Shown here in pieces: positions 34,669 through 42,877 of a stretch of DNA of 64,000 nt. The position numbers were made by a program, and so were the translations under genes. The notes under the pieces were generated by a model. The model worked only from the letters and a program-made list of their open reading frames with translations, had not been told where the DNA came from and did no database searches. This DNA comes from AG-339-G14 sp902553315 (lineage in GTDB: Bacteria > Pseudomonadota > Gammaproteobacteria > Magnimaribacterales > AG-339-G14): assembly GCA_902553315.1 (NCBI GenBank), contig CACDKN010000002.1:129050-193049 (forward strand), read 5' to 3'. Each line of letters opens with the position of its first letter. Positions within the stretch are counted from its first letter, which is position 1.

Positions 34669-35049
34669 ATGAAAGTTTTGTCATACGCGCCTTTACTTCC
34701 GGCCATCTTTTTAGCCTTAATAGCCCTCAATTGGATCTTCAACCCAGAGGCTGCTGCATCTTCTTTAGGACTGATAATTAGTGATCCTGTGGAGAAAAAC
34801 ACTTTAATCAGAGACTTTACAGCCTTTTTTCTCGGAACTAGTATTTTTTGTTTTCTTGGGTTTATTACAAAGAGACCTGAATGGTTTTTTGCTTCAGCGA
34901 TTATTTTTTTAATAGCTTTGCTATTTAATGTGTTGGCTAATATTTTTCATGACGCTTCTTTTGTCTTGGAAACTTTCTTAGTTGAACTAATTTTAGCTTT
35001 GGCGTGTTTCCTTTCTGGAAAATATACAAATAGAGTTTCAGGAAGGTAA
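34669..35049 (+). CDS. Small four-helix membrane protein, unknown
   Basis: A 126-residue hydrophobic protein with four predicted helices, near 3-25, 45-63, 70-90 and 95-117, and a basic tail. It resembles small DUF4345-like membrane proteins in size and in the pattern of a short helix followed by NPEAAASSLGL, but I do not recognise it with certainty. It lies 12 bp after sohB and ends inside a hairpin terminator. Confidence 0.6.
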   Translation: MKVLSYAPLLPAIFLALIALNWIFNPEAAASSLGLIISDPVEKNTLIRDFTAFFLGTSIFCFLGFITKRPEWFFASAIIFLIALLFNVLANIFHDASFVLETFLVELILALACFLSGKYTNRVSGR

Positions 35050-35066
35050 TTTTTAATTACCTTTTT
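35044..35066. terminator. Compact terminator overlapping two stop codons
   Basis: AGGTAAT (35044-35050) pairs with ATTACCT (35056-35062) around TTTTA and runs into a T-tract. The stop codons of both convergent genes (35047-35049 and 35057-35059) are inside the hairpin. Confidence 0.55.
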
Positions 35067-35284
35067 AGAATAGCAACGATAATTAAAATAGAAATTAAGG
35101 CCAGAAGACCTTCTTGGCCAAGCACGTTTAGAATATTTGAAAAGTTTTTTACTACGTCACCAAAAAAAGCTGTTTCAGGACCGAATATAATTCCTACCAA
35201 AACTGCAACTGCAACAAATAGGGCTAAGACTTCAGTAACTTTGTAAAAAAAGTCTTTTATCTTATCGAAATTGAACCATTCCAT
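35057..35284 (-). CDS. Small two-helix membrane protein, paralogue B
   Basis: A 75-residue protein with two predicted helices, about 18-40 and 57-73. It shares the motif series V-G-I-I-F-G, FFGDV and LGQEGL with the upstream 72-residue gene, at the same spacing, so the two are tandem paralogues. The ATG at 35284 is chosen; the longer TTG frame start at 35308 runs through a hairpin and has no homologous counterpart. Function unknown. Confidence 0.6.
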   Translation of the reverse strand: MEWFNFDKIKDFFYKVTEVLALFVAVAVLVGIIFGPETAFFGDVVKNFSNILNVLGQEGLLALISILIIVAILKR

Positions 35285-35295
35285 AATTAAATAAA

Positions 35296-35326
35296 GAGAA
35301 GGGGCCAAATAAATGACCCCGTTCTC
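35296..35326 (-). other. Hairpin between the two paralogous membrane genes
   Basis: GAGAA-C-GGGG and CCCC-TTCTC (read on the minus strand) form a nine-pair stem with one bulged C. It lies between the two genes and is not followed by a good T-tract, so it may be an RNA stabiliser or a partial terminator setting unequal expression. Confidence 0.45.
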
Positions 35327-35332
35327 AAAGAT

Positions 35333-35551
35333 TTATCTTAGAAGATTAATCAATATTGCAGCTGCAAGCAAGCCAACCAAACCATTGTCGCCAAGAGTTT
35401 GTATAACAGCAAGAAGCTGATTAAGGACATCTCCAAAGAACCAAGAGTTACCGAACACTATTCCAGCAACTACACCTAGTCCAATAACACCGACCAAGAT
35501 TCCAGTTAACCCAGAAACTAAGTCACCTATCATTTTCATTGCATTTTCCAT
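35333..35551 (-). CDS. Small two-helix membrane protein, paralogue A
   Basis: A 72-residue protein with predicted helices at about 12-33 and 55-70. Motifs VAGIVFG, WFFGDVL and LGDNGLVGLL align with the downstream paralogue. A near-consensus GGGGAGG ribosome site precedes the ATG, so it is probably well translated. The regular Gly spacing in both helices would allow oligomeric packing, but there is no family match I recognise. The 221-bp upstream gap to the VOC gene is AT-rich and contains a CACTTTT/AAAAGTG hairpin at 35641-35659. Confidence 0.62.
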   Translation of the reverse strand: MENAMKMIGDLVSGLTGILVGVIGLGVVAGIVFGNSWFFGDVLNQLLAVIQTLGDNGLVGLLAAAILINLLR

Positions 35552-35772
35552 AATTTCCTCCCCAGGTAAGTTTATGTTTTTGCACTAAAAATTCTCACAC
35601 GAAAGTTTCGATGATTCAATTTTAAAAAAAAAATTGGTACCACTTTTAGTTTAAAAGTGTCAATTTTTGTATTTCCTCTAAAAAAAGTTTTTTAAATTTG
35701 TCAAATTTCGCTTTACTTTAATTTATGACTAAAATGGTATTTACAATAATTAAAAAGTTTTAGGAGAAAGAT

Positions 35773-36165
35773 ATGTTTAGTCATATTATGATCGGCGCAA
35801 ATGACATAGAAAAATCAAAAATATTTTACGATAATTTATTAGGTATTTTAGGCGCTAAAGAAGGGGTATTCGTTCCTAACTTGACTGGGCAAACTAGATA
35901 TTTTTACTTTTTAAATAAGAATACTTTTTGCATAACTGAACCAATCGATGGTAATTCCGCTGTTCCAGGGAATGGCAATACAGTCGCTTTTAATGTTCCG
36001 GACGAGGAAACTGGAAATAAATGGCATCAAACTGGGTTAGATCATGGTGGTGTTTCTACTGAAGATCCACCGGGAATTAGAGAATATGAAAATATGAAAA
36101 TGTATCTTGCTTATTTAAAAGATCCTTCTGGAAATAAAATTTGTGCTATTAAAGTTTTCTCTTAG
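35773..36165 (+). CDS. VOC-family (glyoxalase/dioxygenase superfamily) protein
   Basis: A 130-residue vicinal-oxygen-chelate fold protein. It starts FSHIMIGANDIEKSKIFYDN, with H4 as the first metal ligand. It has the paired beta-alpha-beta-beta-beta layout with HGGVSTEDPP (near 95) and a closing YLKDPSGNKICAI. An AGGAGA ribosome site is present. Metal-dependent small-molecule chemistry such as lactoylglutathione handling is possible, and the adjacent GST supports a thiol-detoxification theme, but specificity is unknown. Confidence 0.8.
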   Translation: MFSHIMIGANDIEKSKIFYDNLLGILGAKEGVFVPNLTGQTRYFYFLNKNTFCITEPIDGNSAVPGNGNTVAFNVPDEETGNKWHQTGLDHGGVSTEDPPGIREYENMKMYLAYLKDPSGNKICAIKVFS

Positions 36166-36182
36166 TCATACGAAATTTATTT

Positions 36183-36971
36183 ATGAACGAAGACATTAGA
36201 ATTTTTTCTTATCTCCCAAATCCTAGAGTGTGGAAGTCTTTGATCACTGCAAAATTGATTAGCGTAAACGTTAATGTAATTGGTGATAAACCCAGAAATT
36301 TACCAGAATGGCTTTGGGATTTTGATGCAAGAAAATTAAATGATATTGATTCCAAAGATTTAACTAAATTTAAACGTCAAAGCAAAAGAGGCTTCAAAGT
36401 AGACCTTTATAAAACCGACGACTTTTTGGTAAAGCATCCTTTTGGAACTGTTCCCGCAGGGTTTAACTTTGATGGTTCTGTTGGCATTTTTGAATCGAAC
36501 AGCATTATGCGCGCAGTTGCTCGTTTATCAGATGATCATTATCTTTATGGCGGCAGTAATAGAATGCAACAATCAAGAATTGATAGTTTTTTAGATGCTA
36601 ATCTTGGGTTTGCAAGAGAATTTCAAGTTTATGTACTAGAGCTTGATGAGCTTAATGATTATTTATATAAAAGAATGACTTCTGCTTATCAGTTTTATTT
36701 AGACGGTGTTGAAAAAGCTCTTCTCTCGAGCGCTTATATAGTTGGTGATGAGATAACAATTGCTGATATTTCTTTCGTATGTGATTTAGCTCAATTTCTT
36801 AGAGAAAGAGACAATAAAAATCTTTTAAGAAAACAAGGATTTGAGTTAATTTCAAAAAATTTCGAAAAAGAGTTTCCTCTTTCGTTTAATCATTTAAAAA
36901 AACTTTATCAAACAAAAGAATTCAAAGAGGTTATGCAAGATTATCTCGAAAAAGTATTAACATTAAAATAA
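36183..36971 (+). CDS. Glutathione S-transferase family protein
   Basis: A 262-residue GST-like protein. The N-terminal thioredoxin-like domain contains IFSYLPNPRVWKSL (7-20). FESNSIMRAVARL near 103-115 is the glutathione-binding E-S motif and start of the helical domain, and VGDEITIADISFVCDL near 190-205 is the N-capping motif of helix 6. An insertion in the first domain (residues 38-85) is larger than in common bacterial GSTs. It is probably cotranscribed with the VOC gene 17 bp upstream. Confidence 0.8.
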   Translation: MNEDIRIFSYLPNPRVWKSLITAKLISVNVNVIGDKPRNLPEWLWDFDARKLNDIDSKDLTKFKRQSKRGFKVDLYKTDDFLVKHPFGTVPAGFNFDGSVGIFESNSIMRAVARLSDDHYLYGGSNRMQQSRIDSFLDANLGFAREFQVYVLELDELNDYLYKRMTSAYQFYLDGVEKALLSSAYIVGDEITIADISFVCDLAQFLRERDNKNLLRKQGFELISKNFEKEFPLSFNHLKKLYQTKEFKEVMQDYLEKVLTLK

Positions 36972-37052
36972 ATTGTAAAAAGATTAAAAAAGTATTTCTT
37001 TTTTCTTAAATTAGTATTCAATACACTCTTTGAAAACAATTAGGAAAAATTT

Positions 37053-37286
37053 ATGAAATTATATGTAGGCAACCTTCCTTGGAGCATAGGCGATCAGGAA
37101 TTAGAAGATCTGTTTTCTGACTATTCTGTCGTTTCAGCAAAAGTAATTAAGGATAGAAATACAGATAGATCCAGGGGTTTTGGTTTTGTTGAGCTAGAGT
37201 CAGGCGGCGAAGAAGCTATTGAAGCTCTTAATGAATCAGAAGTCGAGGGAAGACAGCTTAAAGTCAACGAAGCTAAGCCCAAATAA
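37053..37286 (+). CDS. RRM-type RNA-binding protein
   Basis: A 77-residue single RNA recognition motif. RNP2 is LYVGNLPW (3-10), RNP1 is RGFGFVEL (41-48), and the beta-alpha-beta-beta-alpha-beta order is complete, closing with GRQLKVNEA. Such stand-alone RRM proteins are common in cyanobacteria and marine proteobacteria and may act in cold response or mRNA handling. The glycine-rich tail of the longer members is missing. It has its own AT-rich upstream region. Confidence 0.93.
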   Translation: MKLYVGNLPWSIGDQELEDLFSDYSVVSAKVIKDRNTDRSRGFGFVELESGGEEAIEALNESEVEGRQLKVNEAKPK

Positions 37287-37325
37287 ACTTTTTTTCTGAA
37301 CAAATCCTTTTAAAATAGTATTTTT

Positions 37326-37417
37326 GGAGGGGTGGCAGAGCTTGGTTGAATGCACCGGTCTTGAAAACCGGCAAGTCAGAAATGGCTTCGTGGGTTCGAA
37401 TCCCACCCCCTCCGCCA
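37326..37417 (+). tRNA. tRNA-Ser (anticodon TGA)
   Basis: A 92-base tRNA with the long variable arm of class II. The acceptor is GGAGGGG with CCCCTCC, the anticodon stem CCGGT/ACCGG encloses loop CTTGAAA, the T-loop is TTCGAAT, and GCCA is encoded at the end. TAAAAT at 37311-37316 is a possible -10 box. Confidence 0.97.
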
Positions 37418-37521
37418 AAAAAAACTTTTTAATTCTTTTTATAAATCAAAAAATTCTTTTTTATAAAAACTTAGTCTAAAAAAGCGCAATTTTGCTATTG
37501 ATCGATTTCATATTTGGGTTA

Positions 37522-37535
37522 AGATAAATTTATCT
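37522..37535. promoter_or_regulatory. 14-bp palindrome AGATAAATTTATCT
   Basis: A perfect palindrome at the probable 5' end of the structured RNA region, next to a weak promoter-like pair (TTGATC and TAAGAT, 16 bases apart, 37499-37526). It could be an operator or the first hairpin of the RNA. Confidence 0.3.
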
Positions 37536-37718
37536 ACTAGAGGACGTTTTAACAACTCGAGACGATAAAAAAGAGAATAGTAGAAAGAAGGAGAAGGGTG
37601 AAAAGCTGAAAGAAATTTCACCACATGATGGACACGGGGTAAAGTCCAACACTAGGAAGCCCGCTAGGCCCCTTCAACTTCGCTAAAAAAGAAACACCAC
37701 TCAGTGGTGTTTTTTTTT
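37536..37718 (+). ncRNA. Candidate structured RNA or trpS leader, family not recognised
   Basis: The 312-bp gap between tRNA-Ser and trpS holds no plausible gene, but has a GC-richer, strongly structured core and ends in a terminator. Possible stems are GAAGGG (37593-37598) with CCCTTC (37670-37675), which would enclose GTGAAA/TTTCAC (37598-37603 with 37616-37621), GGAC/GTCC (37630-37633 with 37643-37646) and a CTAG/CTAG hairpin (37653-37656 with 37664-37667). It does not match tmRNA, RNase P, SRP or 6S RNA landmarks that I know. It could be an independent small RNA or an attenuated leader of trpS. The 5' boundary is approximate. Confidence 0.5.
37691..37718 (+). terminator. Intrinsic terminator just before trpS
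   Basis: ACACCAC (37694-37700) and GTGGTGT (37704-37710) form a seven-pair stem with a three-base loop followed by eight more T residues. It ends 11 bases before the trpS ATG. Confidence 0.85.
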
Positions 37719-37723
37719 ATACT
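37718..37723 (+). promoter_or_regulatory. -10 box directly upstream of trpS
   Basis: TATACT is followed by six bases and the ATG, the right spacing for a leaderless trpS transcript. No good -35 box is found, since that position falls in the terminator stem. Confidence 0.35.
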
Positions 37724-37729
37724 TACCAT

Positions 37730-38725
37730 ATGTCTATACTACTTACAGGTATTACTACCAGCGGAACTCCGCATTTGGGAAATTATGTTGGGGCAATAAA
37801 GCCATCTATCGAAGAATCTAAAAAATTTAAAGATACCTTTCTTTTTCTTGCCGACTATCATTCATTGATTAAAAATCAAGATCCTAAACTGACTTTTCAA
37901 TCTTCTTTACAAATTGCTTCCGCTTGGATTGCATGCGGTATAGATCTTGATAAAGTTAACTTCTATCGACAATCAAACATTCCTCAGATTCTCGAGTTGA
38001 ATTGGATCTTGTCTTCCGTAACACCTAAAGGCATTTTAAATAGAGCACATGCTTACAAAGCCGCTGTTGATTCCAACGATAAGAACGATCCAGATAAAGG
38101 TATTAATGCGGGCTTGTTTAATTACCCGATATTAATGGCAGCAGATATATTATTATTTGATGCAAAATACGTTCCTGTAGGAAGCGATCAAAAACAACAC
38201 ATCGAAATGACTCGAGATATTGCAGGAAGGTTCAATAATACGTATGGAAAAACTTTTGACCTGCCAGAGCCAATTATTTCTGAAGATATTTCTCTTCTTC
38301 CAGGGTTGGATGGAAGAAAGATGAGTAAATCTTATAATAATTTTATTGAACTCTTTTCTTCTGAAAAAAAATTACAAAAATCTTTAAATCAAATCATCAC
38401 AGATTCATTATTGCCTGGTGAGCCAAAGGAGACTAAAGACTCAATTCTATTTGAATATTTCAGCGCTTTTGTTAGTAAACATAAAATTTATGATATAGAA
38501 AAATCATTTAAGGACGGTGCTGGATGGGGAGACTTGAAGAAAATGCTTTTTAACATCATCAACGAAGAAATTAAACCTCTTAGAGAAAAGTTTGATGAAC
38601 TCGTCAGTAAACCAGAACTTGTCGAAGAGATATTGATTGAGGGTGAAAATAAAGCCAGAAAAAAAGCTGAAATAAAAATAACAGAAATAAGAGAAAAAGT
38701 AGGAATAAAAGCTTTAAATGGATAA
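37730..38725 (+). CDS. trpS: Tryptophanyl-tRNA synthetase
   Basis: A 331-residue class I synthetase that charges tRNA-Trp. The HIGH-type motif lies in TTSGTPHLGNYVGAI (9-23), and GRKMSKSYNNF near 195 is the KMSKS loop. It is the normal length for bacterial TrpS. There is no Shine-Dalgarno. It begins 11 bases after a terminator and may have its own promoter. It is the first gene of a long run of tightly packed + strand genes extending to about 50.8 kb; the next gene overlaps by eight bases. Confidence 0.96.
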   Translation: MSILLTGITTSGTPHLGNYVGAIKPSIEESKKFKDTFLFLADYHSLIKNQDPKLTFQSSLQIASAWIACGIDLDKVNFYRQSNIPQILELNWILSSVTPKGILNRAHAYKAAVDSNDKNDPDKGINAGLFNYPILMAADILLFDAKYVPVGSDQKQHIEMTRDIAGRFNNTYGKTFDLPEPIISEDISLLPGLDGRKMSKSYNNFIELFSSEKKLQKSLNQIITDSLLPGEPKETKDSILFEYFSAFVSKHKIYDIEKSFKDGAGWGDLKKMLFNIINEEIKPLREKFDELVSKPELVEEILIEGENKARKKAEIKITEIREKVGIKALNG

Positions 38726-39281
38726 AAAAAAAGAGCTCTTAAAATACCCAATTAAAAATAAGTATACCTTGCTTGGTATGGAGTTTCTGAGACTCCACAA
38801 TCACGGCCAATCTTTGATTATAAGAACAAAATTTTCTGATTCGTTTAATAAACATAGCTATGATTTTTTAATAGACAGTCTTTTAAAAGAAGAATTCGTA
38901 AACTTTCAGTTGACGGATTTTATGTTTGTTAGGGCTAAAGGATTCCATGGTCCTTTTTCAACGAAGAAATTAAGTAGTACTTCCTATACTAAAATTCAAT
39001 CAGACGATTTTTTGTCTTTTGTAACAGAAATCGTAACTTCAGAGAGACAACAAACCCCAAATATTTCAAAAGACATATATGAAAAATTAGAATATTTCTT
39101 ATCAATAATTTTACAAGAAAATTCAATCACTTTTTTTTTAAAACAGAACAAAATTAGAAAATCTAAAGACAAAAATGAATTTGATCACGAATGGTCTCAC
39201 GCATTAAACGAATACTATGAATTTTTGGTATTTAATCCTTCCTCTGATGAGCTATTCGTTTTAGTTTTAGCCTATGACTAA
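38718..39281 (+). CDS. Unknown soluble protein in the trpS run
   Basis: A 187-residue protein I do not recognise. It has no signal peptide or membrane helix, is rich in Phe, Lys and Ser, and contains an acidic FDHEWSHALNEYYEFL stretch near 155-170. It overlaps trpS by eight bases and the MFS gene by eight bases at the other end, which supports real expression. Function unknown. Confidence 0.6.
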   Translation: MDKKKELLKYPIKNKYTLLGMEFLRLHNHGQSLIIRTKFSDSFNKHSYDFLIDSLLKEEFVNFQLTDFMFVRAKGFHGPFSTKKLSSTSYTKIQSDDFLSFVTEIVTSERQQTPNISKDIYEKLEYFLSIILQENSITFFLKQNKIRKSKDKNEFDHEWSHALNEYYEFLVFNPSSDELFVLVLAYD

Positions 39282-40509
39282 TTTCTCACAAAAACCAGAT
39301 AAATCTATTTGGTATTTAGCAGCTGCAGTTGCATGTATTGGAGCTGGGCAATCAACAATCTTTATTTTGATTCCAGCAGAAGTAAGAGCAATGGGTTTTA
39401 ACGAATTTCAAGTGGGTATAATTTTTTCAATCTCTGCTATTGCTTGGATGATTTTCAGTCCTTTTTGGGGGAGTCTAAGTGACAAGTTTGGCAGAAAGTG
39501 GATTTTTTTAATCGGAATTTTTGGTTTTTCTTTATCTATGATTTCTTTTGCTGCGATTATTTCATCCGCGAATAATAACTTGATACCCTTTGTGCTGATA
39601 TTGCCACTATTGATAGCTACTAGGTTAATCAATGGATTATTCGGCAGTGCAGTTAGGCCGGCTGCTGGAGGAAGAATAGCAGACATAACTTCTCCTGAAA
39701 CTAGAGCGGCAGGATTCGCAAGATTTGACGCTGGCTGGCAGCTTGGCGTTGTCACAGGACCAATTCTTATTGGCATTCTCTTATCAATTTTTAATAACAA
39801 CCTTTTTATTCCGTTTCTTTTCGTTGCTTTGCTTGGAATTTTTATAGGTTTTTACAATTTTACTCAAATGAGTGAAGCTGAAGAAGTTTTGAATGAAGAA
39901 AAAATCGAGTCACAAAAAAAAATAAATATGTTTGACCCAAGAGTCTGGCCTTCTCTTGTAGTTGCGTCTTTCATGGGACTATCAAACGCAGGATTGGTCT
40001 TGACGAGTTCAATATTTGTTAAGGATGTAATTTTAACTAATCAATTAGAAATATATTCTACTGTAGCCATTGGATTTTCAATTGTGGCTTTATCTTCTAT
40101 GTTTTCGCAGTTAGTGATTGTACAAAATTATCGAATATCTCCATTAAGCCTAATTAAATGGGGACTTTTTATAGTTTTTTTAGGATTTATGACTCTTTCT
40201 CAAGCTTCTTCTATTCCCGGATTATATTTAGGATTAATGCTGAAGGGCTTAGGTATGGGGTTAGCTAGAGCCGGAAATGTAACAATGCTTTCTTTGTCCG
40301 TCTCAAAAGATGAACAAGGAACAGCAAATGGACTCTTAAATATGGTCTTTCCAATTGGGCATATTTTGGTTCCAATTATAATCATGCCTTTATATATAAT
40401 TTCTCCAGAATTTCCTTATCTTTTACTTTCTTCTCTGGCAATCCTTTTAATTGCATTTATACTTTCTAATCAAAAAAAATATTACAGCGTGGAGAAAATT
40501 AATGTTTGA
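39274..40509 (+). CDS. MFS transporter
   Basis: A 411-residue permease with 12 predicted helices. The loop 2-3 motif is FWGSLSDKFGRKWIF near 64-78, and RAGNVTMLSLSVSKDEQGTA near 332 is the pseudo-repeat region. It resembles drug or metabolite exporters such as the TetA/Bcr type, and the substrate cannot be deduced. It overlaps the reductase gene downstream by eight bases. Confidence 0.85.
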   Translation: MTNFSQKPDKSIWYLAAAVACIGAGQSTIFILIPAEVRAMGFNEFQVGIIFSISAIAWMIFSPFWGSLSDKFGRKWIFLIGIFGFSLSMISFAAIISSANNNLIPFVLILPLLIATRLINGLFGSAVRPAAGGRIADITSPETRAAGFARFDAGWQLGVVTGPILIGILLSIFNNNLFIPFLFVALLGIFIGFYNFTQMSEAEEVLNEEKIESQKKINMFDPRVWPSLVVASFMGLSNAGLVLTSSIFVKDVILTNQLEIYSTVAIGFSIVALSSMFSQLVIVQNYRISPLSLIKWGLFIVFLGFMTLSQASSIPGLYLGLMLKGLGMGLARAGNVTMLSLSVSKDEQGTANGLLNMVFPIGHILVPIIIMPLYIISPEFPYLLLSSLAILLIAFILSNQKKYYSVEKINV

Positions 40510-41389
40510 TAAAAATTTATTTAGTGGAAAAAGAATCTTGGTAACAGGCGGCGGAAGTGGTTTAGGAAAGGAAATGTCAAAGCATTTTCTTAATCATGGC
40601 GCAGAGGTCATTATCTGTGGAAGAAGGGACGAAGTCTTACAAAATACTGTCAAAGAATTAACAGGTGAAACAAAAGGAAAAATTTCCTCTCATAGTTTAG
40701 ACATAAGAGATGCGATGGCGATAGAAGATACCGTGAGTAATATTTTTGATGAAGCCCCAATTGATGGATTGGTTAACAATGCCGCTGGAAATTTTATTAG
40801 CAGAACTCAAGATCTTTCACCAAATGGATTTAATGCCATCGCTTCAATTGTCTTTCATGGAACATTCAATATGACTAACACTGTTGGAAAAAAATGGATT
40901 GAGTTGAAAAGACCCGGAACTATTCTATCAATAACAACCACTTGGGTTTGGACAGGTTCGCCTTTTGTTGTGCCTTCAGCAATGTCTAAGTCTGGAATAA
41001 ATGCAATGACCAAATCACTAGCAGTAGAGTGGGGTCCACATAACATTAGATTAAATTGCATAGCACCTGGACCTTTCCCGACGGAAGGCGCTTGGTCAAG
41101 ATTAAGTCCGGAAACTGAAAGTACAGAAGGCTCTATGGATCAAAGCTCAATGTCTTCCAACCCGATGGGCAGGGTTGGAGAAATGAGCGAATTAGGAAAT
41201 TTAGCTACTTTTTTAATGGCAGATGGATGTGACTACTTAACCGGTCAAACTATTGCTATTGATGGAGGAGCCTATCTTTCAGCAGGAGGAACTTTCTCTA
41301 GTTTAGGGAAACTTGGCGATGAAGACTGGACAAATATAAGAGAAACCATTAAAAAAACAAATGAAAAAGACAAAAAAATGAGGTCTTAA
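40502..41389 (+). CDS. 2,4-Dienoyl-CoA reductase-like SDR
   Basis: A 295-residue short-chain dehydrogenase. The NADPH site is LVTGGGSGLGKEM (12-24), with CGRRDE providing NADP preference, and NNAAGNF is near 89. The classical YxxxK is replaced by PSAMSKSGINAMTKSLAVEW, as in mitochondrial 2,4-dienoyl-CoA reductase. The PGPFPTEGAWSRL segment and the C-terminal W-x-x-I...IKKT also match that enzyme. It would remove double bonds at even positions during unsaturated fatty acid oxidation. The ATG at 40502 is used; the longer frame start at 40451 lies inside the MFS gene. Confidence 0.85.
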   Translation: MFDKNLFSGKRILVTGGGSGLGKEMSKHFLNHGAEVIICGRRDEVLQNTVKELTGETKGKISSHSLDIRDAMAIEDTVSNIFDEAPIDGLVNNAAGNFISRTQDLSPNGFNAIASIVFHGTFNMTNTVGKKWIELKRPGTILSITTTWVWTGSPFVVPSAMSKSGINAMTKSLAVEWGPHNIRLNCIAPGPFPTEGAWSRLSPETESTEGSMDQSSMSSNPMGRVGEMSELGNLATFLMADGCDYLTGQTIAIDGGAYLSAGGTFSSLGKLGDEDWTNIRETIKKTNEKDKKMRS

Positions 41390-41407
41390 AAAAAATAGGA
41401 GAAAATC

Positions 41408-42859
41408 ATGTCAAATGAAACAATTCAGGAAATGGAGAATACTTTAAAACTTCAAAAAAAACTTTATGTTGAAGAAGGAATTCCAAGTTTAGAGTTAAGA
41501 AAAGATAGACTGACTAGGTCTATCGAAATGCTTAAAAAATACCATGAGGAAATACTCTCAGCAATTACAATAGATTTTGGCAGCAGAGATCCAAGAGCGG
41601 GCTTCATGTCAGAAATTATGAGTACGATTGGCTCTTTAAATTATGCGAGAGAAAATGTAAAAAATTGGATGAGAGATGAAAAACGAAAAAGCAATCCATC
41701 TCAACCATTTGTAGTGAGAACTCTTATGGGTTTGCTAGGAGCTAAATCAAAAATTAAGTATCAACCTCTAGGTACAGTTGGTGTCATAAGCCCTTGGAAC
41801 TTTCCTATAAACTTAGTGCTAGCACCTCTAGGTACAATTTTTGCTGCAGGTAATAGAGTAATGATCAAGCCTTCCGAATTTACTCCCGAAACTTCTGAAC
41901 TCACTAAAAAAATGTTTCAGGAGTATTTTGATCCTTCTGAAGCTGCAGTTTTTACAGGTGGAACAGATGTTGGTGCGGCTTTTAGTTCTCTTCCATTTGA
42001 TCACCTTTTGTTTACTGGGAGTACTAATACAGGAAAACTAGTTATGAAATCTGCTGCAGAAAATTTAGTTCCTGTAACTTTAGAATTGGGTGGAAAATCA
42101 CCTGTGATAGTTGACGATGATGCAGATATGAAATCAGCAACTACTAGGATAATGAGAGGAAAGACAATGAACGCTGGGCAAATTTGTTTAGCCCCAGATT
42201 ACGTTATGGTGCCTAAAGGTAAATCAGAAGAATTTTATGAAAAATCGAAAGAAGCAATAGAAAAATCTTTCGATACTCTAAAATATAATCCTGACTATAC
42301 TTCCGTCATCAACGAAAAACATTATGAAAGGCTAAATGATTTAATTGAGGATGCAAAAGCGAAGGGAGCTGACGTAAAAGTAATCAATCCTGCCGATGAG
42401 GATTTTTCTCAACAAGAAGTTCACAAAATTCCTCCTACTCTCATCATGAACCCAACAGACGATATGCAAATCATGAAAGAAGAAATTTTTGGGCCGGTGT
42501 TGCCTGTAAAAGAGTACGAAAATTTTCAGGAAACAATTAATTACGTCAATTCCAAAGACAGACCATTAGGGCTTTACTACTTTGGAAAGAATAAAGAAAG
42601 AGAAGAAAAAGTACTAAACAATACTATCTCTGGAGGAGTTACTATTAATGATGTAATTTGGCACATCGGTCAAGAGGACTTACCTTTTGGAGGTGTAGGA
42701 CCAAGTGGAATAGGTAACTATCATGGATTTGATGGTTTTAAAACTTTTAGTCACGCCAAAGCAATTTATCGACAGTTTTCAGCAGACCTCTTGGCTCCAA
42801 TGATGCCACCTTACTCTGGTAAGCAGTTTGAATCCACTAAAGAACAAACTCTGAAATAG
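41408..42859 (+). CDS. Aldehyde dehydrogenase (coniferyl aldehyde dehydrogenase-like)
   Basis: A 483-residue NAD(P)-dependent aldehyde dehydrogenase. Landmarks are VISPWNFPINLVLAPL near 126-141, VTLELGGKSPVIV near 221-233 with the general-base Glu, and catalytic C260 in MNAGQICLAPDYV. The C terminus, with GGVTINDVIWH and LPFGGVGPSG, fits the class that includes coniferyl and long-chain aldehyde dehydrogenases. It may oxidise fatty or aromatic aldehydes. The ribosome site AGGAGAA precedes the ATG. Confidence 0.9.
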   Translation: MSNETIQEMENTLKLQKKLYVEEGIPSLELRKDRLTRSIEMLKKYHEEILSAITIDFGSRDPRAGFMSEIMSTIGSLNYARENVKNWMRDEKRKSNPSQPFVVRTLMGLLGAKSKIKYQPLGTVGVISPWNFPINLVLAPLGTIFAAGNRVMIKPSEFTPETSELTKKMFQEYFDPSEAAVFTGGTDVGAAFSSLPFDHLLFTGSTNTGKLVMKSAAENLVPVTLELGGKSPVIVDDDADMKSATTRIMRGKTMNAGQICLAPDYVMVPKGKSEEFYEKSKEAIEKSFDTLKYNPDYTSVINEKHYERLNDLIEDAKAKGADVKVINPADEDFSQQEVHKIPPTLIMNPTDDMQIMKEEIFGPVLPVKEYENFQETINYVNSKDRPLGLYYFGKNKEREEKVLNNTISGGVTINDVIWHIGQEDLPFGGVGPSGIGNYHGFDGFKTFSHAKAIYRQFSADLLAPMMPPYSGKQFESTKEQTLK

Positions 42860-42877
42860 TAGATTTAAAAAAATCTA

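Noticed and set aside
37236..37418. Minus-strand frame beginning MAEGVGFEPTKPF
   Set aside because: It is the antisense translation of tRNA-Ser(TGA), another familiar annotation artefact.
37590..37700. Possible FMN riboswitch: GGGTGAAA and a GGTAAAGTCC...AGCCCGC order resemble the aptamer
   Set aside because: The second half of the aptamer (the conserved GGCCGACGGT region and closing stem) is missing, and trpS is not a riboflavin gene.
37536..37718. RNase P RNA, tmRNA, 6S or SRP RNA
   Set aside because: A short GGTAAA-like stretch recalls RNase P, but the GAGGAAAGTCC and ACAGAA-type core blocks are absent. No tag reading frame, no 6S bubble and no SRP domain IV sequence is seen.
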